Positions 7,801-16,189 of a stretch of DNA of 64,000 nt are shown here, piece by piece. Position 1 is the first letter of the stretch. Each line of letters starts with the position of its first letter. The notes below the pieces were generated by a model that ran no database searches, was not told the origin of the DNA, and was given only the letters and a program-made list of their open reading frames with translations. The stretch comes from Parvularcula bermudensis HTCC2503. Lineage in GTDB: Bacteria; Pseudomonadota; Alphaproteobacteria; Caulobacterales; Parvularculaceae. The DNA is taken from NCBI RefSeq assembly GCF_000152825.2, contig NC_014414.1:1798001-1862000 (forward strand), written 5' to 3'. A program made the position numbers and the translations under genes.

Positions 7801-8939
7801 TGTTGACGCCAGCCCGTATCGCCATTCTGGCCGCGATTGGCGTGGCCCTGATTATTGGCAGCACGCTGTTTTTTACCGTTCAAGAAGATGAGCAGGCCGT
7901 GGTCCTCCAATTCGGGGCGCCGGTGGGGGAACCCATCAATGTTCCCGGCACCAATGAGGCCGGCCTGAACATGAAACTGCCATGGCAGAACGTCATCCTG
8001 TTCGACCGCAAAAATCTTGAATTCGACCTCCGCGAAGCAGAGGAAATCATTGTGCGGAACGAGGAGCGGCTGTTGGTCGATGCCTTTGTTCGATATGAGA
8101 TCGAGAATCCATTGCTCTATCTCCAGACATTGGGCGCAACCTCGCAGGACAAGAACCAGATGCGGAACGTCCTGAACGACCGCCTGACACGGATCCTTTC
8201 GGAGGCGATGCGTGACCGTCTCGGCTCTCGGACGATCAGCCAGATTATCGACGATGACCGCGCTGAAATCATGCAGCTGATCAGCCAGGATGTGATTGTC
8301 GAAGCGCGGGAGCTTGGCATCAATGTCATCGATGTCAGGATTCGCCAGGCCGATTTCCCGGCGGAAAACGCGGCCCAGGTCAATCAGCGAATGATTTCGG
8401 ATTATAATCAGCAGGCTGAGCTGATCCGGGCGCGGGGCGAAGAACGCGCACGGGAAATCCGCGCCGAGGCTGACAAAGAGGTCGTCCGGGTGAGGGCTGA
8501 GGCCGAAGAGCGTGGGCAGATCATTCGCGGTCGCGCCGATGCGATCCGCAACTGTATCTTTGCCGGGGCCTATCAAGGGGTCGAAGTCAACGTACAGACG
8601 ATCGAACCGCCCGAAGAGGTGTCGGGCCTTGGTCAAGAGATCGCAGGTGAGGAAGCCATTCCGACCCTCAGCAGTGGCGAGGCGCAGAATTCGATTCTTC
8701 CCGAACCGACGGCGCCCACCTTGGTCGATGTTGAAGAGCAATTGGCCGAAATGTTGGGCATTACCTGCGAAATCCTCGGCAGTCCGACGGATGGGGATGC
8801 GTCTCGGCGTGAATTTTTCGCCTTCTATCGGTCCCTTGATGCCTATCGGACTGCCCTGGGGACGGATGATGGCACGACGATCGTGTTGTCGCCGGACTCG
8901 CAGTTCTTCCGGTACTTCAATAACCAGAACGCAAATTAA
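7800..8939 (+). CDS. hflC: HflC, FtsH-modulating membrane protein
   Basis: Second subunit of the HflKC complex. The 379 residues have an N-terminal membrane anchor (about 5-25), an SPFH domain (QEDEQAVVLQFGAPVGEP, then LLVDAFVRYEIENPLLY) and a long helix rich in Arg/Glu (RARGEERAREIRAEADKEVV). It is longer than typical HflC (about 300): between the helical region and the usual C-terminal YRSLDAYRTAL segment lies an extra stretch of about 85 residues. That stretch includes two Cys (NCIFAG, ITCEILG) and an acidic linker. The gene is followed by degQ. Confidence 0.93.
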   Translation: MLTPARIAILAAIGVALIIGSTLFFTVQEDEQAVVLQFGAPVGEPINVPGTNEAGLNMKLPWQNVILFDRKNLEFDLREAEEIIVRNEERLLVDAFVRYEIENPLLYLQTLGATSQDKNQMRNVLNDRLTRILSEAMRDRLGSRTISQIIDDDRAEIMQLISQDVIVEARELGINVIDVRIRQADFPAENAAQVNQRMISDYNQQAELIRARGEERAREIRAEADKEVVRVRAEAEERGQIIRGRADAIRNCIFAGAYQGVEVNVQTIEPPEEVSGLGQEIAGEEAIPTLSSGEAQNSILPEPTAPTLVDVEEQLAEMLGITCEILGSPTDGDASRREFFAFYRSLDAYRTALGTDDGTTIVLSPDSQFFRYFNNQNAN

Positions 8940-9038
8940 GCACCCACGGTCACAGCCTGTCCTGATCCGAAAAGGAGTGGCTGTGACCAGTTGCGTCGGG
9001 GGACCGTTCGTTTACCTTGCTTGCGTAGAAGAGTGGGC

Positions 9039-10394
9039 ATGGTTTTGCGGAAAGTCATCCTCATCGTCCTTGCGGCGGTCATTCTCCCCCTCGACGCCCC
9101 GAGGGCGCAGGCCAGTCTTCGGGCGGCGCCGGATAATTTCGTCGAGCTGGTGGAAACGGTGATGCCCGCTGTGGTGAATATCTCCACAGCGCAGAGCGCA
9201 GCGGCGCGCGAAGCCGCTCTCCAATTGGGTCTGACCCGTAGCGAAGGCGTCTCCTTAGGGTCTGGCTTCATCATTGACCCGTCCGGCATCGTCGTCACCA
9301 ATAATCACGTCATCAAGGGCGCGGCCGTCATCACGGTAACCCTTGAAAACGGGGCCGAATACAAGGCTGTGCCCCGCGGGGTGGACCTCGAAACCGACCT
9401 GGCGGTGCTTCAGATCGAGGGCGGCGCGCGTTTTCCCTATGTCGAGTTCGGCGATTCCTCAGCCATGAAAGTCGGTGAGTGGGTTGTCGCGATCGGCCAG
9501 CCCTTTGGTCTTGGGGGGTCCGTCTCGGCGGGCATTATTTCCGGCAAGAGCCGTAATCTCGACTCCGGTCTTTATGACGACTTTCTTCAAACCGATGCCG
9601 CCATCAATCAGGGCAATTCCGGGGGCCCCCTGTTCAACCTTCGCGGCGAAGTCGTCGGCGTGAATACCAGCATCATCTCCCAAAGCGGGGGATCGAACGG
9701 GGTCGGCCTCGCTATTCCCGGTCGTCTGGCCGAAAAGGTGGTGGGCCAGCTCATCACCTATGGGGAGACCTTCAGGGGGTATCTCGGCGTCTATCTAGAA
9801 GACGTAACGCCCAGTGCGCAGAAGCGCCTGTCGCTTCCTGGGGCCGAAGGGGCGCTGGTCGCAGGGGTTCCCACGGCGGGGGGGCCGGCGGCCCTTGCGG
9901 GGATCCAGGTCGACGACGTGATCGTGCGCTTTGACTCCCAGTCAGTGAAAACCCGCCGCGACCTCACACAATTCGTCGCCGAGGCGCAAATCGGGGAGGC
10001 CGTGCCGATCGAGGTGATCCGGCGGGGGCAGCGACTTCGTCTCAAGGTGACGATTGGTCGGCGGGAGACCCTGACAGTGCGCCGCAACGCTGACACGATC
10101 GAGCTGGCCGGTCTCACCCTTCAGGCGGCCAACACCGAAACCAAAACCCTCTATGGTCTCGATCCGTCGATTGAGGGGGCGGTGATTACCAATGTCAGCC
10201 AGACCAGCCCCTTTGCCGACATTTTCCGAGCCGGTGACGTTATTCGCGAGTTTGGCTGGCAAAAGGTCAGCGACCCGTTGAGCTTTGATGCGCTCCTCGA
10301 AACGGCGCGTCGCGACAGGGCCCGCCGTCCGGTCAGTGTGCTGATTCAGCGCGGCAATGACTATTTCGAAACCTTGGTGATGCCGCAGAATTGA
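9039..10394 (+). CDS. degQ: Periplasmic Deg/HtrA serine protease
   Basis: Envelope quality-control protease/chaperone. The ATG at 9039 is chosen because it opens a clean signal peptide (hydrophobic core VILIVLAAVILPL, cleavage near AQA); an in-frame upstream TTG at 8991 would add a charged, unlikely leader. The mature part has the catalytic triad His90 (TNNHVIKG), Asp120 (TDLAVLQI) and Ser194 (GNSGGPLF), then two PDZ domains (about 250-345 and 360-450). At 451 residues it is normal for DegP/DegQ. The exact paralogue cannot be told from sequence alone. HflKC just upstream also acts in membrane quality control. Confidence 0.92.
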   Translation: MVLRKVILIVLAAVILPLDAPRAQASLRAAPDNFVELVETVMPAVVNISTAQSAAAREAALQLGLTRSEGVSLGSGFIIDPSGIVVTNNHVIKGAAVITVTLENGAEYKAVPRGVDLETDLAVLQIEGGARFPYVEFGDSSAMKVGEWVVAIGQPFGLGGSVSAGIISGKSRNLDSGLYDDFLQTDAAINQGNSGGPLFNLRGEVVGVNTSIISQSGGSNGVGLAIPGRLAEKVVGQLITYGETFRGYLGVYLEDVTPSAQKRLSLPGAEGALVAGVPTAGGPAALAGIQVDDVIVRFDSQSVKTRRDLTQFVAEAQIGEAVPIEVIRRGQRLRLKVTIGRRETLTVRRNADTIELAGLTLQAANTETKTLYGLDPSIEGAVITNVSQTSPFADIFRAGDVIREFGWQKVSDPLSFDALLETARRDRARRPVSVLIQRGNDYFETLVMPQN

Positions 10395-10425
10395 TCGACC
10401 GCAAGGTAGTCGATGTCCCTCGCGA

Positions 10426-10433
10426 TTAACCAT
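10426..10433 (+). promoter_or_regulatory. CtrA half-site-like TTAACCAT
   Basis: TTAACCAT matches the 8-mer half-site described for CtrA in Caulobacter. It lies about 110 bases upstream of the 66-aa ORF at 10542. A single 8-mer is weak evidence. Confidence 0.25.
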
Positions 10434-10467
10434 ACCGAAGCCTCTTTCCGGTAGGGATAAAACGAGC

Positions 10468-10514
10468 TGCTGGCGACGCTGGCCTTTGGGGCGAAGCGTC
10501 CTATGTTTCCAGCA
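10468..10514. other. Nested inverted repeat in the degQ-bolA spacer
   Basis: The outer arms TGCTGG/CCAGCA and inner arms GACGCT/AGCGTC can fold into one interrupted stem. There is no T-run, so a simple terminator is unlikely; a structured leader of the ORF at 10542 is possible. Confidence 0.4.
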
Positions 10515-10541
10515 ACAATAATAGAAGACAGGGTGGAAACC

Positions 10542-10742
10542 ATGTTCATCGGTTCGATGCAGATTCCCGACATGTCCCGCGTTCCCGGCGACGGCCAATC
10601 CAAGCGAGTGTGCGAAACTGAGCGGGAGACCCCGCCCTCACTCCTCGATATGCCACAAACCTATGAGGATCTTCGCAGCGCGGCTGTCCCGTCACGCGGG
10701 CGAGCCGTCCCCCATGGGGGCGCCCAAGCGATCGCCTCCTAG
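10542..10742 (+). CDS. Small hypothetical protein, 66 aa
   Basis: Not recognised. The frame from ATG 10542 (preceded by GGGTGGAAACC, a moderate ribosome-binding site) encodes a soluble, Arg/Pro-rich polypeptide with no signal peptide or membrane segment. Two features favour a real gene: a structured leader with a CtrA-like half-site, and the fact that its TAG stop is formed by the junction of a MITE-like repeat, as for four other genes here. An upstream in-frame ATG at 10503 would add 13 residues. Spurious translation remains possible. Confidence 0.4.
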   Translation: MFIGSMQIPDMSRVPGDGQSKRVCETERETPPSLLDMPQTYEDLRSAAVPSRGRAVPHGGAQAIAS

Positions 10743-10839
10743 AGCCATTTCAGTGCAATCGGCGTCATGAAACGTCTCTAGGCCTTTGTTTTATCGCCTT
10801 TTTAAGCGCACCGGTTCCGGCTTCGCTTGAAAAGGCTCT
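10741..10839 (+). repeat. MITE-like intergenic repeat, copy 2
   Basis: 99 bp beginning TA|GAGCCATTTCA and ending TGAAAAGGCTC|TG, with imperfect 12-bp terminal inverted repeats. The core contains CAATCGGCGTCATGAAACG and TTGTTTTATCG. It supplies the TAG stop of the 66-aa ORF. Confidence 0.85.
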
Positions 10840-10914
10840 GGGCGTTATTCATGTCGTGCGCGTCGTCACGGGGCCCCTTGCCCCGGCGGCCCCCTGCGGC
10901 GCGAGCGCGCGGGG
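10840..10914. other. Short GC-rich spacer downstream of bolA
   Basis: Very GC-rich, with several short inverted repeats (for example GGGGCCCC near 10871). No T-run and no clear terminator. Confidence 0.3.
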
Positions 10915-11154
10915 CTACGCCTTGCTCAAGGGCACGGTTTCGAGCGCCAGCGCGTGCAGCGTGCCGCCCATCTTTCCCTTGAGGGCTCGATAGACAAGCT
11001 GGTGCTGTTGCACCCGATTGAGACCGTCAAACGCCGATGAAATGATCCGCGCTTGCCAGTGATCATCGTCACCGGCCAGGGCGGTCAGTTCGATCTCCGC
11101 GTCGGGCAAGGCCTCCTTGATCATCGTCGTGAGTTCGTCTTTCGCCATCGGCAT
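10915..11154 (-). CDS. bolA: BolA-family protein, possible internal start within the purL frame
   Basis: The last 79 codons of the purL frame match Bol[26 protein letters not shown], then [25 protein letters not shown], with the conserved His of the HALAL block. BolA proteins pair with monothiol glutaredoxins and bind Fe-S clusters. The ATG at 11154 is preceded by GGAGGAG at six bases' distance, a near-perfect ribosome-binding site, so free BolA could be made by internal initiation besides the PurL-BolA fusion. In many alphaproteobacteria bolA follows purL as a separate gene; no glutaredoxin gene follows here. Confidence 0.8.
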   Translation of the reverse strand: MPMAKDELTTMIKEALPDAEIELTALAGDDDHWQARIISSAFDGLNRVQQHQLVYRALKGKMGGTLHALALETVPLSKA

Positions 11155-13650
11155 GGGGGACTCCTCCGTTTCAAAGCGCTGGGGCAAGGTTTCGCTGTGC
11201 AGGCGGTCCAGGTCAAAGACCGACATCCGATCCCGCCCATCGACGATAATGTCCTCGCCCCCGAACAAGCCAAGGCGTGTCGCCTGAATGCCGGCCATGG
11301 CGCATTTCAGCACGACCCGGTCCGCCGCCTCGGTCGGCAGGGCAAGGACGTAGCGGGCTTGGTCCTCGCCAAACCAGAATCCAGCCCGTCGATCCTTCAC
11401 CGGGGTCGTCAGGGCCACCCCTTGGCCGGAGGCCAGCGCCATTTCCGCAATAGCCACCAGAAGACCGCCATCCGCGACATCATGGGCCGCGGTGATCTCG
11501 GTCTCGGACATCAGTTTAAGGACGAGATCCCCGACCTCGCGCTCCGCCTTGAGATCGACGGGAGGGGGGGCGCCGTCTTCGATCCCAAAGATCTCTCGAA
11601 GGTAGAGGGATTGACCGAGCCAGCCCCGGGTCAGACCGAGGGCGATAACGGCATCGCCCTCGCGCGCGCCATTGAGCCGCGTAACACTGTCGACCTTCCC
11701 GACAAGGCCCACCGCGCCGATGGCCGGCGTGGGGAGGATCGCTTGCCCGCTGGTCTCATTGTAAAGGGAGACATTGCCGGAGACGACGGGCATGGCGAGT
11801 GCCTCTGCGGCCTCCGCCATCCCCTCAATGCACCCCACAAATTGGGCCATGATGTCAGGGCGCTCTGGATTGCCGAAATTGAGGCAATTGGTGATCGCTA
11901 GGGGGAGGGCGCCGGTCGCCACCAAATTGCGATAGCTCTCGGCGACAGCCTGTTTGCCTCCCTCCTTCGCATCGGCCAGACAATAACGGGGCGTCACGTC
12001 GGTCGTGATCGCGAGCGCTTTCTCTTTGCCATGGATGCGGATCACCGCGGCGTCGCTCCCTGGGGGCACGACCGTATCTCCCATCACGGAATGATCGTAC
12101 TGGGACCAGATCCAGGCGCGCGAGCAGAGATCCGGACACGCCATCAACTGGCCAAGGACGGAAACAAGAGAGGATCCAGCCGCATTGTCGGCGAGGGAGA
12201 CGGCGGTCTTCGCGCTCTCGGTTTCGACGGACTCCACAATGTCGGTGGTGCCCAGATTGGCGGCGGCGGCGAGGAGACGGTCGACGATCTCGGCTGCGGG
12301 GTCGCCCTCGCCGCGGATATAGAGCTGCGCGGTCCGCCCCGCCTGGGTCAGTCCTACGCGCAGATGCGTTGGGGCGTCCTCTCCCACCGTTTCGGCAATC
12401 AGCGCCTCGATAATCGGGCCGAGGTCCTGCTCTTTTTGACGTAAAACCGCTTTTCCTTCGACCACGGTGACCGTGAGATCGGTCAACGCCGGGGGCGAGG
12501 GGGGGGGCGTATAGGGCCGGTCATAATTCGGGGCCGCATCGGCAAGGGGCCCAAGCGGCAGGTCGGCGACGACCTCGCCGCCATGGCGAATGACCAGACG
12601 GCCAGTGGCCGTTGTCTCCCCTATGACCGCAAAATCGACCCCCCATTTTTCGAAAATGGCCGCAGCTGAGTCTTCGTGTCCCGGCCGCAGAACCATCAGC
12701 ATACGCTCCTGGCTCTCTGACAGCATCATCTCATAGGCCGTCATATCGGCTTCCCGCTGGGGGACCCGGTCGAGATCGAGGTCGAAACCGCCTTCTCCTG
12801 CGGCGGCCCCCTTTGCGGCCATCTCCACGGAGGAGGAGGTGAGACCCGCCGCCCCCATATCCTGGATCGCCAGGATTGCATCGGTCGCCATTAATTCGAG
12901 GCAGGCTTCAAGAAGAAGTTTTTCCGTAAACGGATCGCCCACTTGAACGGTAGGACGCTTTTCCTCACTGTCTTCGCTAAATTCGGCCGACGCCATCGTG
13001 GCGCCATGAATCCCGTCGCGCCCGGTCTTGGCGCCGACATAGACAACGGGGTTGCCCGCGCCCTTTGCCGCAGACAAAAAGATCTTGTCCTGGTCGACGA
13101 GGCCAACGCACATCGCATTAACGAGAATATTGCCGTTATAGGCGGGATGAAAATTCGTCTCTCCCCCAACCGTTGGTACACCCATACAATTGCCGTAACC
13201 GCCGATCCCCGCCACGACGCCGGGCACCAGATGATGGGTAAGAGGGTGGTCGAAGGCCCCGAAACGGAGGGCATTCATCATCGCGATGGGGCGGGCGCCC
13301 ATGGTGAAGACATCGCGCATAATGCCCCCAACCCCCGTCGCCGCCCCCTGATAAGGTTCGATGAAGGAGGGATGGTTGTGGCTCTCCATTTTGAAGACTA
13401 CCGCTTGCCCGTCGCCGATATCGACGACGCCCGCATTCTCCCCCGGCCCATGGATGACCTGCGGCCCCTTGGTGGGCAGTTTGGCGAGATGGCGCCGCGA
13501 GGATTTGTAGGAACAGTGCTCCGACCACATGACCGAAAAGATGCCTAATTCGAGCAAATTGGGGTCGCGCCCCAAATGTCCGACGATATCGGCATATTCA
13601 TCGGCGGTCAGGCCATGGGCGGCGATAATATCTTGGCTTTGGGCGGTCAT
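10915..13650 (-). CDS. purL: FGAM synthase PurL, with extra middle segment, fused in frame to BolA
   Basis: Phosphoribosylformylglycinamidine synthase, step 4 of purine synthesis. The 911-residue frame has the PurL N-terminal half (residues 1-380: [33 protein letters not shown]) and C-terminal half (about 494-825: [43 protein letters not shown]). Two oddities: a segment of about 105 residues (385-490) joins the halves where relatives have about 25, and the frame continues without a stop into a complete BolA domain (833-911). Small PurL normally works with PurS and PurQ. purQ is 45 bases upstream, but no purS is seen in the window. Confidence 0.93.
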   Translation of the reverse strand: MTAQSQDIIAAHGLTADEYADIVGHLGRDPNLLELGIFSVMWSEHCSYKSSRRHLAKLPTKGPQVIHGPGENAGVVDIGDGQAVVFKMESHNHPSFIEPYQGAATGVGGIMRDVFTMGARPIAMMNALRFGAFDHPLTHHLVPGVVAGIGGYGNCMGVPTVGGETNFHPAYNGNILVNAMCVGLVDQDKIFLSAAKGAGNPVVYVGAKTGRDGIHGATMASAEFSEDSEEKRPTVQVGDPFTEKLLLEACLELMATDAILAIQDMGAAGLTSSSVEMAAKGAAAGEGGFDLDLDRVPQREADMTAYEMMLSESQERMLMVLRPGHEDSAAAIFEKWGVDFAVIGETTATGRLVIRHGGEVVADLPLGPLADAAPNYDRPYTPPPSPPALTDLTVTVVEGKAVLRQKEQDLGPIIEALIAETVGEDAPTHLRVGLTQAGRTAQLYIRGEGDPAAEIVDRLLAAAANLGTTDIVESVETESAKTAVSLADNAAGSSLVSVLGQLMACPDLCSRAWIWSQYDHSVMGDTVVPPGSDAAVIRIHGKEKALAITTDVTPRYCLADAKEGGKQAVAESYRNLVATGALPLAITNCLNFGNPERPDIMAQFVGCIEGMAEAAEALAMPVVSGNVSLYNETSGQAILPTPAIGAVGLVGKVDSVTRLNGAREGDAVIALGLTRGWLGQSLYLREIFGIEDGAPPPVDLKAEREVGDLVLKLMSETEITAAHDVADGGLLVAIAEMALASGQGVALTTPVKDRRAGFWFGEDQARYVLALPTEAADRVVLKCAMAGIQATRLGLFGGEDIIVDGRDRMSVFDLDRLHSETLPQRFETEESPMPMAKDELTTMIKEALPDAEIELTALAGDDDHWQARIISSAFDGLNRVQQHQLVYRALKGKMGGTLHALALETVPLSKA

Positions 13651-13695
13651 GAAGGGCTGATGCCCAAGCTCCCTGATATGCGCAAGTGCGGTGAG

Positions 13696-14361
13696 CTATG
13701 CCGAGGCGTCGAGCAAGCCGCGGAAAAACAGCGCCCCGTCCTCGCCGCCCAAGCGTTGATCGATCGCGCGCTCCGGATGGGGCATCAATCCAAGGACATT
13801 CCCGCGCTCATTGGCGATACCGGCGATGTTACGGGCCGACCCGTTGACGTTTTCAACGTACCGAAACAGCACCTGCCCCTCGCCCTCAAGGCGATCGAGC
13901 ACCTCCTCATCCGCTTGGTAATTTCCATCGTGATGGGCGACGGGGAAGCGGACATAGGGACGCGCGCCAAAGCCGCGGCGGAACGGTGAGGTTGTGGCCC
14001 CATCGAGGCGCAAGGTGCGTTGACCGCAGACAAAGTCGAGGGACTGATTCCGCAGCAGCGCCCCGGGCAATAGTCCACATTCGGTCAGGATCTGAAAACC
14101 GTTGCAAATGCCAATGACCAGGGCGCCGTCTTCGGCCCTCGCCCGGACAGCATCGATGATGGGCGCGTTTGCCGCGAGGGCCCCCGCCCTCAAATAGTCA
14201 CCATAGGAAAAGCCGCCGGGGATGACGATGAGATCGACGGGGGGCAGGTCGGTTTCGGCGTACCAAACCCGTTGCGGTGTTGTGCCGATCGTGGCCTTAA
14301 GGGCCGTTTCGGCGTCTCGATCACAATTTGAGGCGGGGAAGACGATGACGGCAGATTTCAT
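13696..14361 (-). CDS. purQ: FGAM synthase glutaminase subunit PurQ
   Basis: Class I glutamine amidotransferase that supplies ammonia to PurL. The 221 residues start at MKSAVIVFPASNCDRD; the upstream in-frame ATG (14397) would add a non-homologous leader. The nucleophile Cys is in VIGICNGFQIL, and the catalytic His/Glu pair in LMPHPERA. Length is normal. A perfect hairpin GCCGCC-TTTA-GGCGGC ends three bases before the start codon and overlaps the likely ribosome-binding site. purL follows in the same direction. PurS is usually encoded just upstream; here a small membrane protein gene sits there instead. Confidence 0.94.
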   Translation of the reverse strand: MKSAVIVFPASNCDRDAETALKATIGTTPQRVWYAETDLPPVDLIVIPGGFSYGDYLRAGALAANAPIIDAVRARAEDGALVIGICNGFQILTECGLLPGALLRNQSLDFVCGQRTLRLDGATTSPFRRGFGARPYVRFPVAHHDGNYQADEEVLDRLEGEGQVLFRYVENVNGSARNIAGIANERGNVLGLMPHPERAIDQRLGGEDGALFFRGLLDASA

Positions 14362-14364
14362 TCT

Positions 14365-14380
14365 GCCGCCTTTAGGCGGC
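14365..14380 (-). promoter_or_regulatory. Hairpin overlapping the purQ ribosome-binding site
   Basis: GCCGCC-TTTA-GGCGGC is a six-bp perfect stem with a four-base loop directly before the purQ ATG. It contains the only SD-like bases (AAGGCGG), so folding could limit purQ translation. The regulatory role is inference. Confidence 0.4.
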
Positions 14381-14402
14381 TGCCCCCACGACGGCAATTT
14401 TC

Positions 14403-14582
14403 TTATTGATCGGGACGGTCAATTTCCAATGTTGCCCCTTTGGGCCCTGTGATCTGCACATCCGGCTCGTCTCCGGGGCCCTGGACGAAAAACATCCAGG
14501 CACCAAAAGCGACGATCGCCACAGCAACGGCCCCAAGGCCAAAGGCGACGGCGCTATTCGATCCATTATTGTTTCCAGACAC
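14403..14582 (-). CDS. Small single-span membrane protein, 59 aa
   Basis: Not recognised by family. The GTG at 14582 is chosen because AAGGAG lies six bases upstream; no better in-frame start exists. It encodes a polar Asn/Gly/Ser N-terminus, one membrane segment (about residues 11-33, AVAFGLGAVAVAIVAFGAWMFF) and a short acidic tail containing VQITGPKGATLEI. The gene lies 41 bases upstream of purQ in the same direction, where purS is often found, and is divergent from the wrbA-like gene. It could be cotranscribed with purQ-purL-bolA; no functional link is visible. Confidence 0.65.
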   Translation of the reverse strand: MSGNNNGSNSAVAFGLGAVAVAIVAFGAWMFFVQGPGDEPDVQITGPKGATLEIDRPDQ

Positions 14583-14707
14583 CTGAGGCTCCTTCGCATT
14601 AGCTACCTCTCCTCTACGTTCGTCAGGGCGAAAAGTTCCGCCGGGGGAGGATGTGGCAAGTTCTGCGTGGCTGCCTAGGTGATGGAGGAGACATAACGGA
14701 GACTCCC

Positions 14708-15295
14708 ATGACCCATCTGACGATCGTTTATCATTCAGGTTACGGCCACACCGCCCTTGTTGCCGAAGCCATCCGCGATGGCGCAATGAGCGTTGAAGAC
14801 ACCGAGGTTGCGTTGATTGAGGCGGCGGAAGCCGAATCCCAACTCGACCGTTTTGACGCCACCGACGGGATTGTTTTTGGCGCCCCCACTTATATGGGCT
14901 CGGCCTCCGCCCCGATGAAAAGCTTCATCGATGCCACCTCGAAACCGTGGTTCGAGTTGAAGTGGAAAGACAAGATCGCCGGGGGCTTTACCAATTCAGG
15001 TAATCTGTCGGGAGATAAACAGGGAACGCTGATCCAGTTTGTGGTTCTCGCGGCGCAGCATGGCATGATCTGGGTGCCCCCGGCCGCGATGCCTGAATCG
15101 ATGACCAAGGATGATGTGGCAACGGGCGATCGCCAATCCATCAATCGTCTTGGTGCCTATGTCGGGGTGATGGCCCAGTCGGAGAATGCCGAGCCTGGTC
15201 CCGATAATCCCCCCAAGGGCGATATCGCCACGGCAAAAGCCTATGGGGTGCGTCTGGCGAAGGCGGCCAAGCGGTGGGGCCAGGGCACATTGTAG
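14708..15295 (+). CDS. Flavodoxin-fold NAD(P)H:quinone oxidoreductase, WrbA-like
   Basis: FMN-binding flavoprotein of the WrbA/flavodoxin type. The 195 residues show the phosphate-binding loop YHSGYGHTALVAEAI, the segment FGAPTYMGSASAPMKSFID, and the FTNSGN and LAAQHGMIWVP blocks typical of this group. The ATG at 14708 is chosen (CGGAG upstream, flavodoxin strand beginning at once); the longer frame from 14651 has no homologous sequence. It is soluble and probably reduces quinones by two electrons. It stands alone, ending at a strong bidirectional terminator shared with rpmG. Confidence 0.85.
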   Translation: MTHLTIVYHSGYGHTALVAEAIRDGAMSVEDTEVALIEAAEAESQLDRFDATDGIVFGAPTYMGSASAPMKSFIDATSKPWFELKWKDKIAGGFTNSGNLSGDKQGTLIQFVVLAAQHGMIWVPPAAMPESMTKDDVATGDRQSINRLGAYVGVMAQSENAEPGPDNPPKGDIATAKAYGVRLAKAAKRWGQGTL

Positions 15296-15325
15296 GCGAC
15301 TGAAAACCTCTCGCCCCGTGATACG

Positions 15326-15354
15326 AAAAAGCCCGCTAAAAGCGGGCTTTTTTT
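15326..15354. terminator. Bidirectional terminator between wrbA-like gene and rpmG
   Basis: The stem AAAGCCCGCT/AGCGGGCTTT is flanked by an A-run on the left and seven Ts on the right, so it can end transcription from both converging genes. Confidence 0.88.
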
Positions 15355-15374
15355 ATAGCGATGATCAAAGATGA

Positions 15375-15542
15375 TTATTTGATTTTGCCCTCTTTGAATT
15401 CGACATGTTTGCGGGCAACCGGATCGTATTTCCGCACGACCATTTTCTCAGTCATCGTTCGCGTGTTCTTCTTCGTCACGTAGAAGAAGCCGGTTCCCGC
15501 CGTCGAATTCAGGCGGATCTTGATCGTTGTCGGTTTCGCCAT
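15375..15542 (-). CDS. rpmG: 50S ribosomal protein L33
   Basis: 55-residue ribosomal protein starting [11 protein letters not shown], with the L33 signature [12 protein letters not shown] and the end [20 protein letters not shown]. It has no Cys, so it is the zinc-independent form. The start at 15542 is the first Met of the homologous region. The stand-alone location is usual for this gene. Confidence 0.95.
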   Translation of the reverse strand: MAKPTTIKIRLNSTAGTGFFYVTKKNTRTMTEKMVVRKYDPVARKHVEFKEGKIK

Positions 15543-15822
15543 GACGACAAAAATCCCAAAAAAGGGCCCGTTGGGCCAATTGCAAAGACAAGAGCCATGC
15601 CGAAACCAAGAGGCGACGTCAAGCGGCAAGAGCCTCTCACACGACAAACCTTGTGCGCGTCGGCTGGGCGGGTGCCTATCGTGCGGCGGCGGCTCCATTT
15701 GACTTATTTAAATGAAAATCAGTCGCAACAAAGTAAAAGACTCTGTTGTTGACGTGTCAGGTGAATTGAACCATTTCCGTTGTCAGCCGTTATTGTGGCA
15801 GAGACATCGAGGAGTATTGATA
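15543..15822. other. Divergent rpmG/mini-protein intergenic region
   Basis: 280 bases without a gene. The part next to 15700-15770 is AT-rich and includes TTGACT (15707) and TTGACG (15749) as possible -35 boxes for the rightward gene; no convincing -10 was matched. No RNA gene recognised. Confidence 0.4.
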
Positions 15823-15999
15823 ATGACTTGCAATGCCTGTGCTTTTTTCAATGAAATTGGATCCGAATGTCGCCGCTATGCGCCGCAGCCCGTTGATGCG
15901 GCCAAGGGGGAAATGAAGGCCAGCTGGCCGACCGTTGCCAAATCGGACTGGTGCGGTGAATTCAAACAAGACGAGGCTTCGGGCAAGAAATCGGCCTAA
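15823..15999 (+). CDS. Four-cysteine mini-protein, 58 aa
   Basis: Short conserved-type protein of unknown function. Four Cys are arranged as CNAC near the start, then ECRRYAPQP, and WCGEF near residue 44; the aromatic/Pro-rich context suggests a small metal-binding knuckle (inference). The start is fixed by GAGGAG eight to nine bases upstream of ATG 15823. It is followed by a strong terminator, so it is a single-gene unit. Comparable small proteins with a CRR.AP...WP...DWCGE pattern occur in alphaproteobacteria and phages, but no role is established that I know of. Confidence 0.75.
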   Translation: MTCNACAFFNEIGSECRRYAPQPVDAAKGEMKASWPTVAKSDWCGEFKQDEASGKKSA

Positions 16000-16023
16000 G
16001 GCGCTGACCGTTCTTCAAGGTCT

Positions 16024-16053
16024 AAGCCCGGTTGTCAGACCGGGCTTTTTTTT
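16024..16053 (+). terminator. Rho-independent terminator after the mini-protein gene
   Basis: The nine-bp stem AAGCCCGGT/ACCGGGCTT has a six-base loop and is followed by a T-run. Confidence 0.88.
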
Positions 16054-16168
16054 GCTTCGGGGGCGCGGGCTGGATCTCCCAAGATTTCGGTCTCATCCCG
16101 GTTTGCTGCCGCAGAGGTGCGAGGGAGGGGTTTTCCTGTCGTGGAAGTCCGATCTTGCATTTGATTAT

Positions 16169-16187
16169 GCGAATGATTATCATCTTT
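16169..16187. promoter_or_regulatory. Putative Fur-type iron box
   Basis: The palindromic core TGATTATCA (16174-16182) within GCGAATGATTATCATCTTT matches about 14 of 19 positions of the classical Fur consensus GATAATGATWATCATTATC. It lies directly before the ATG cluster at 16190. Confidence 0.5.
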
Positions 16188-16189
16188 GC

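Noticed and set aside
11053-11901. 282-residue plus-strand frame
   Set aside because: Shadow of purL.
14620-14645. Second EcfG-like promoter (GGAAC...GTA, minus strand) before the 59-aa membrane protein
   Set aside because: The -10 element deviates (GTA instead of GTT); too weak to list as a feature.
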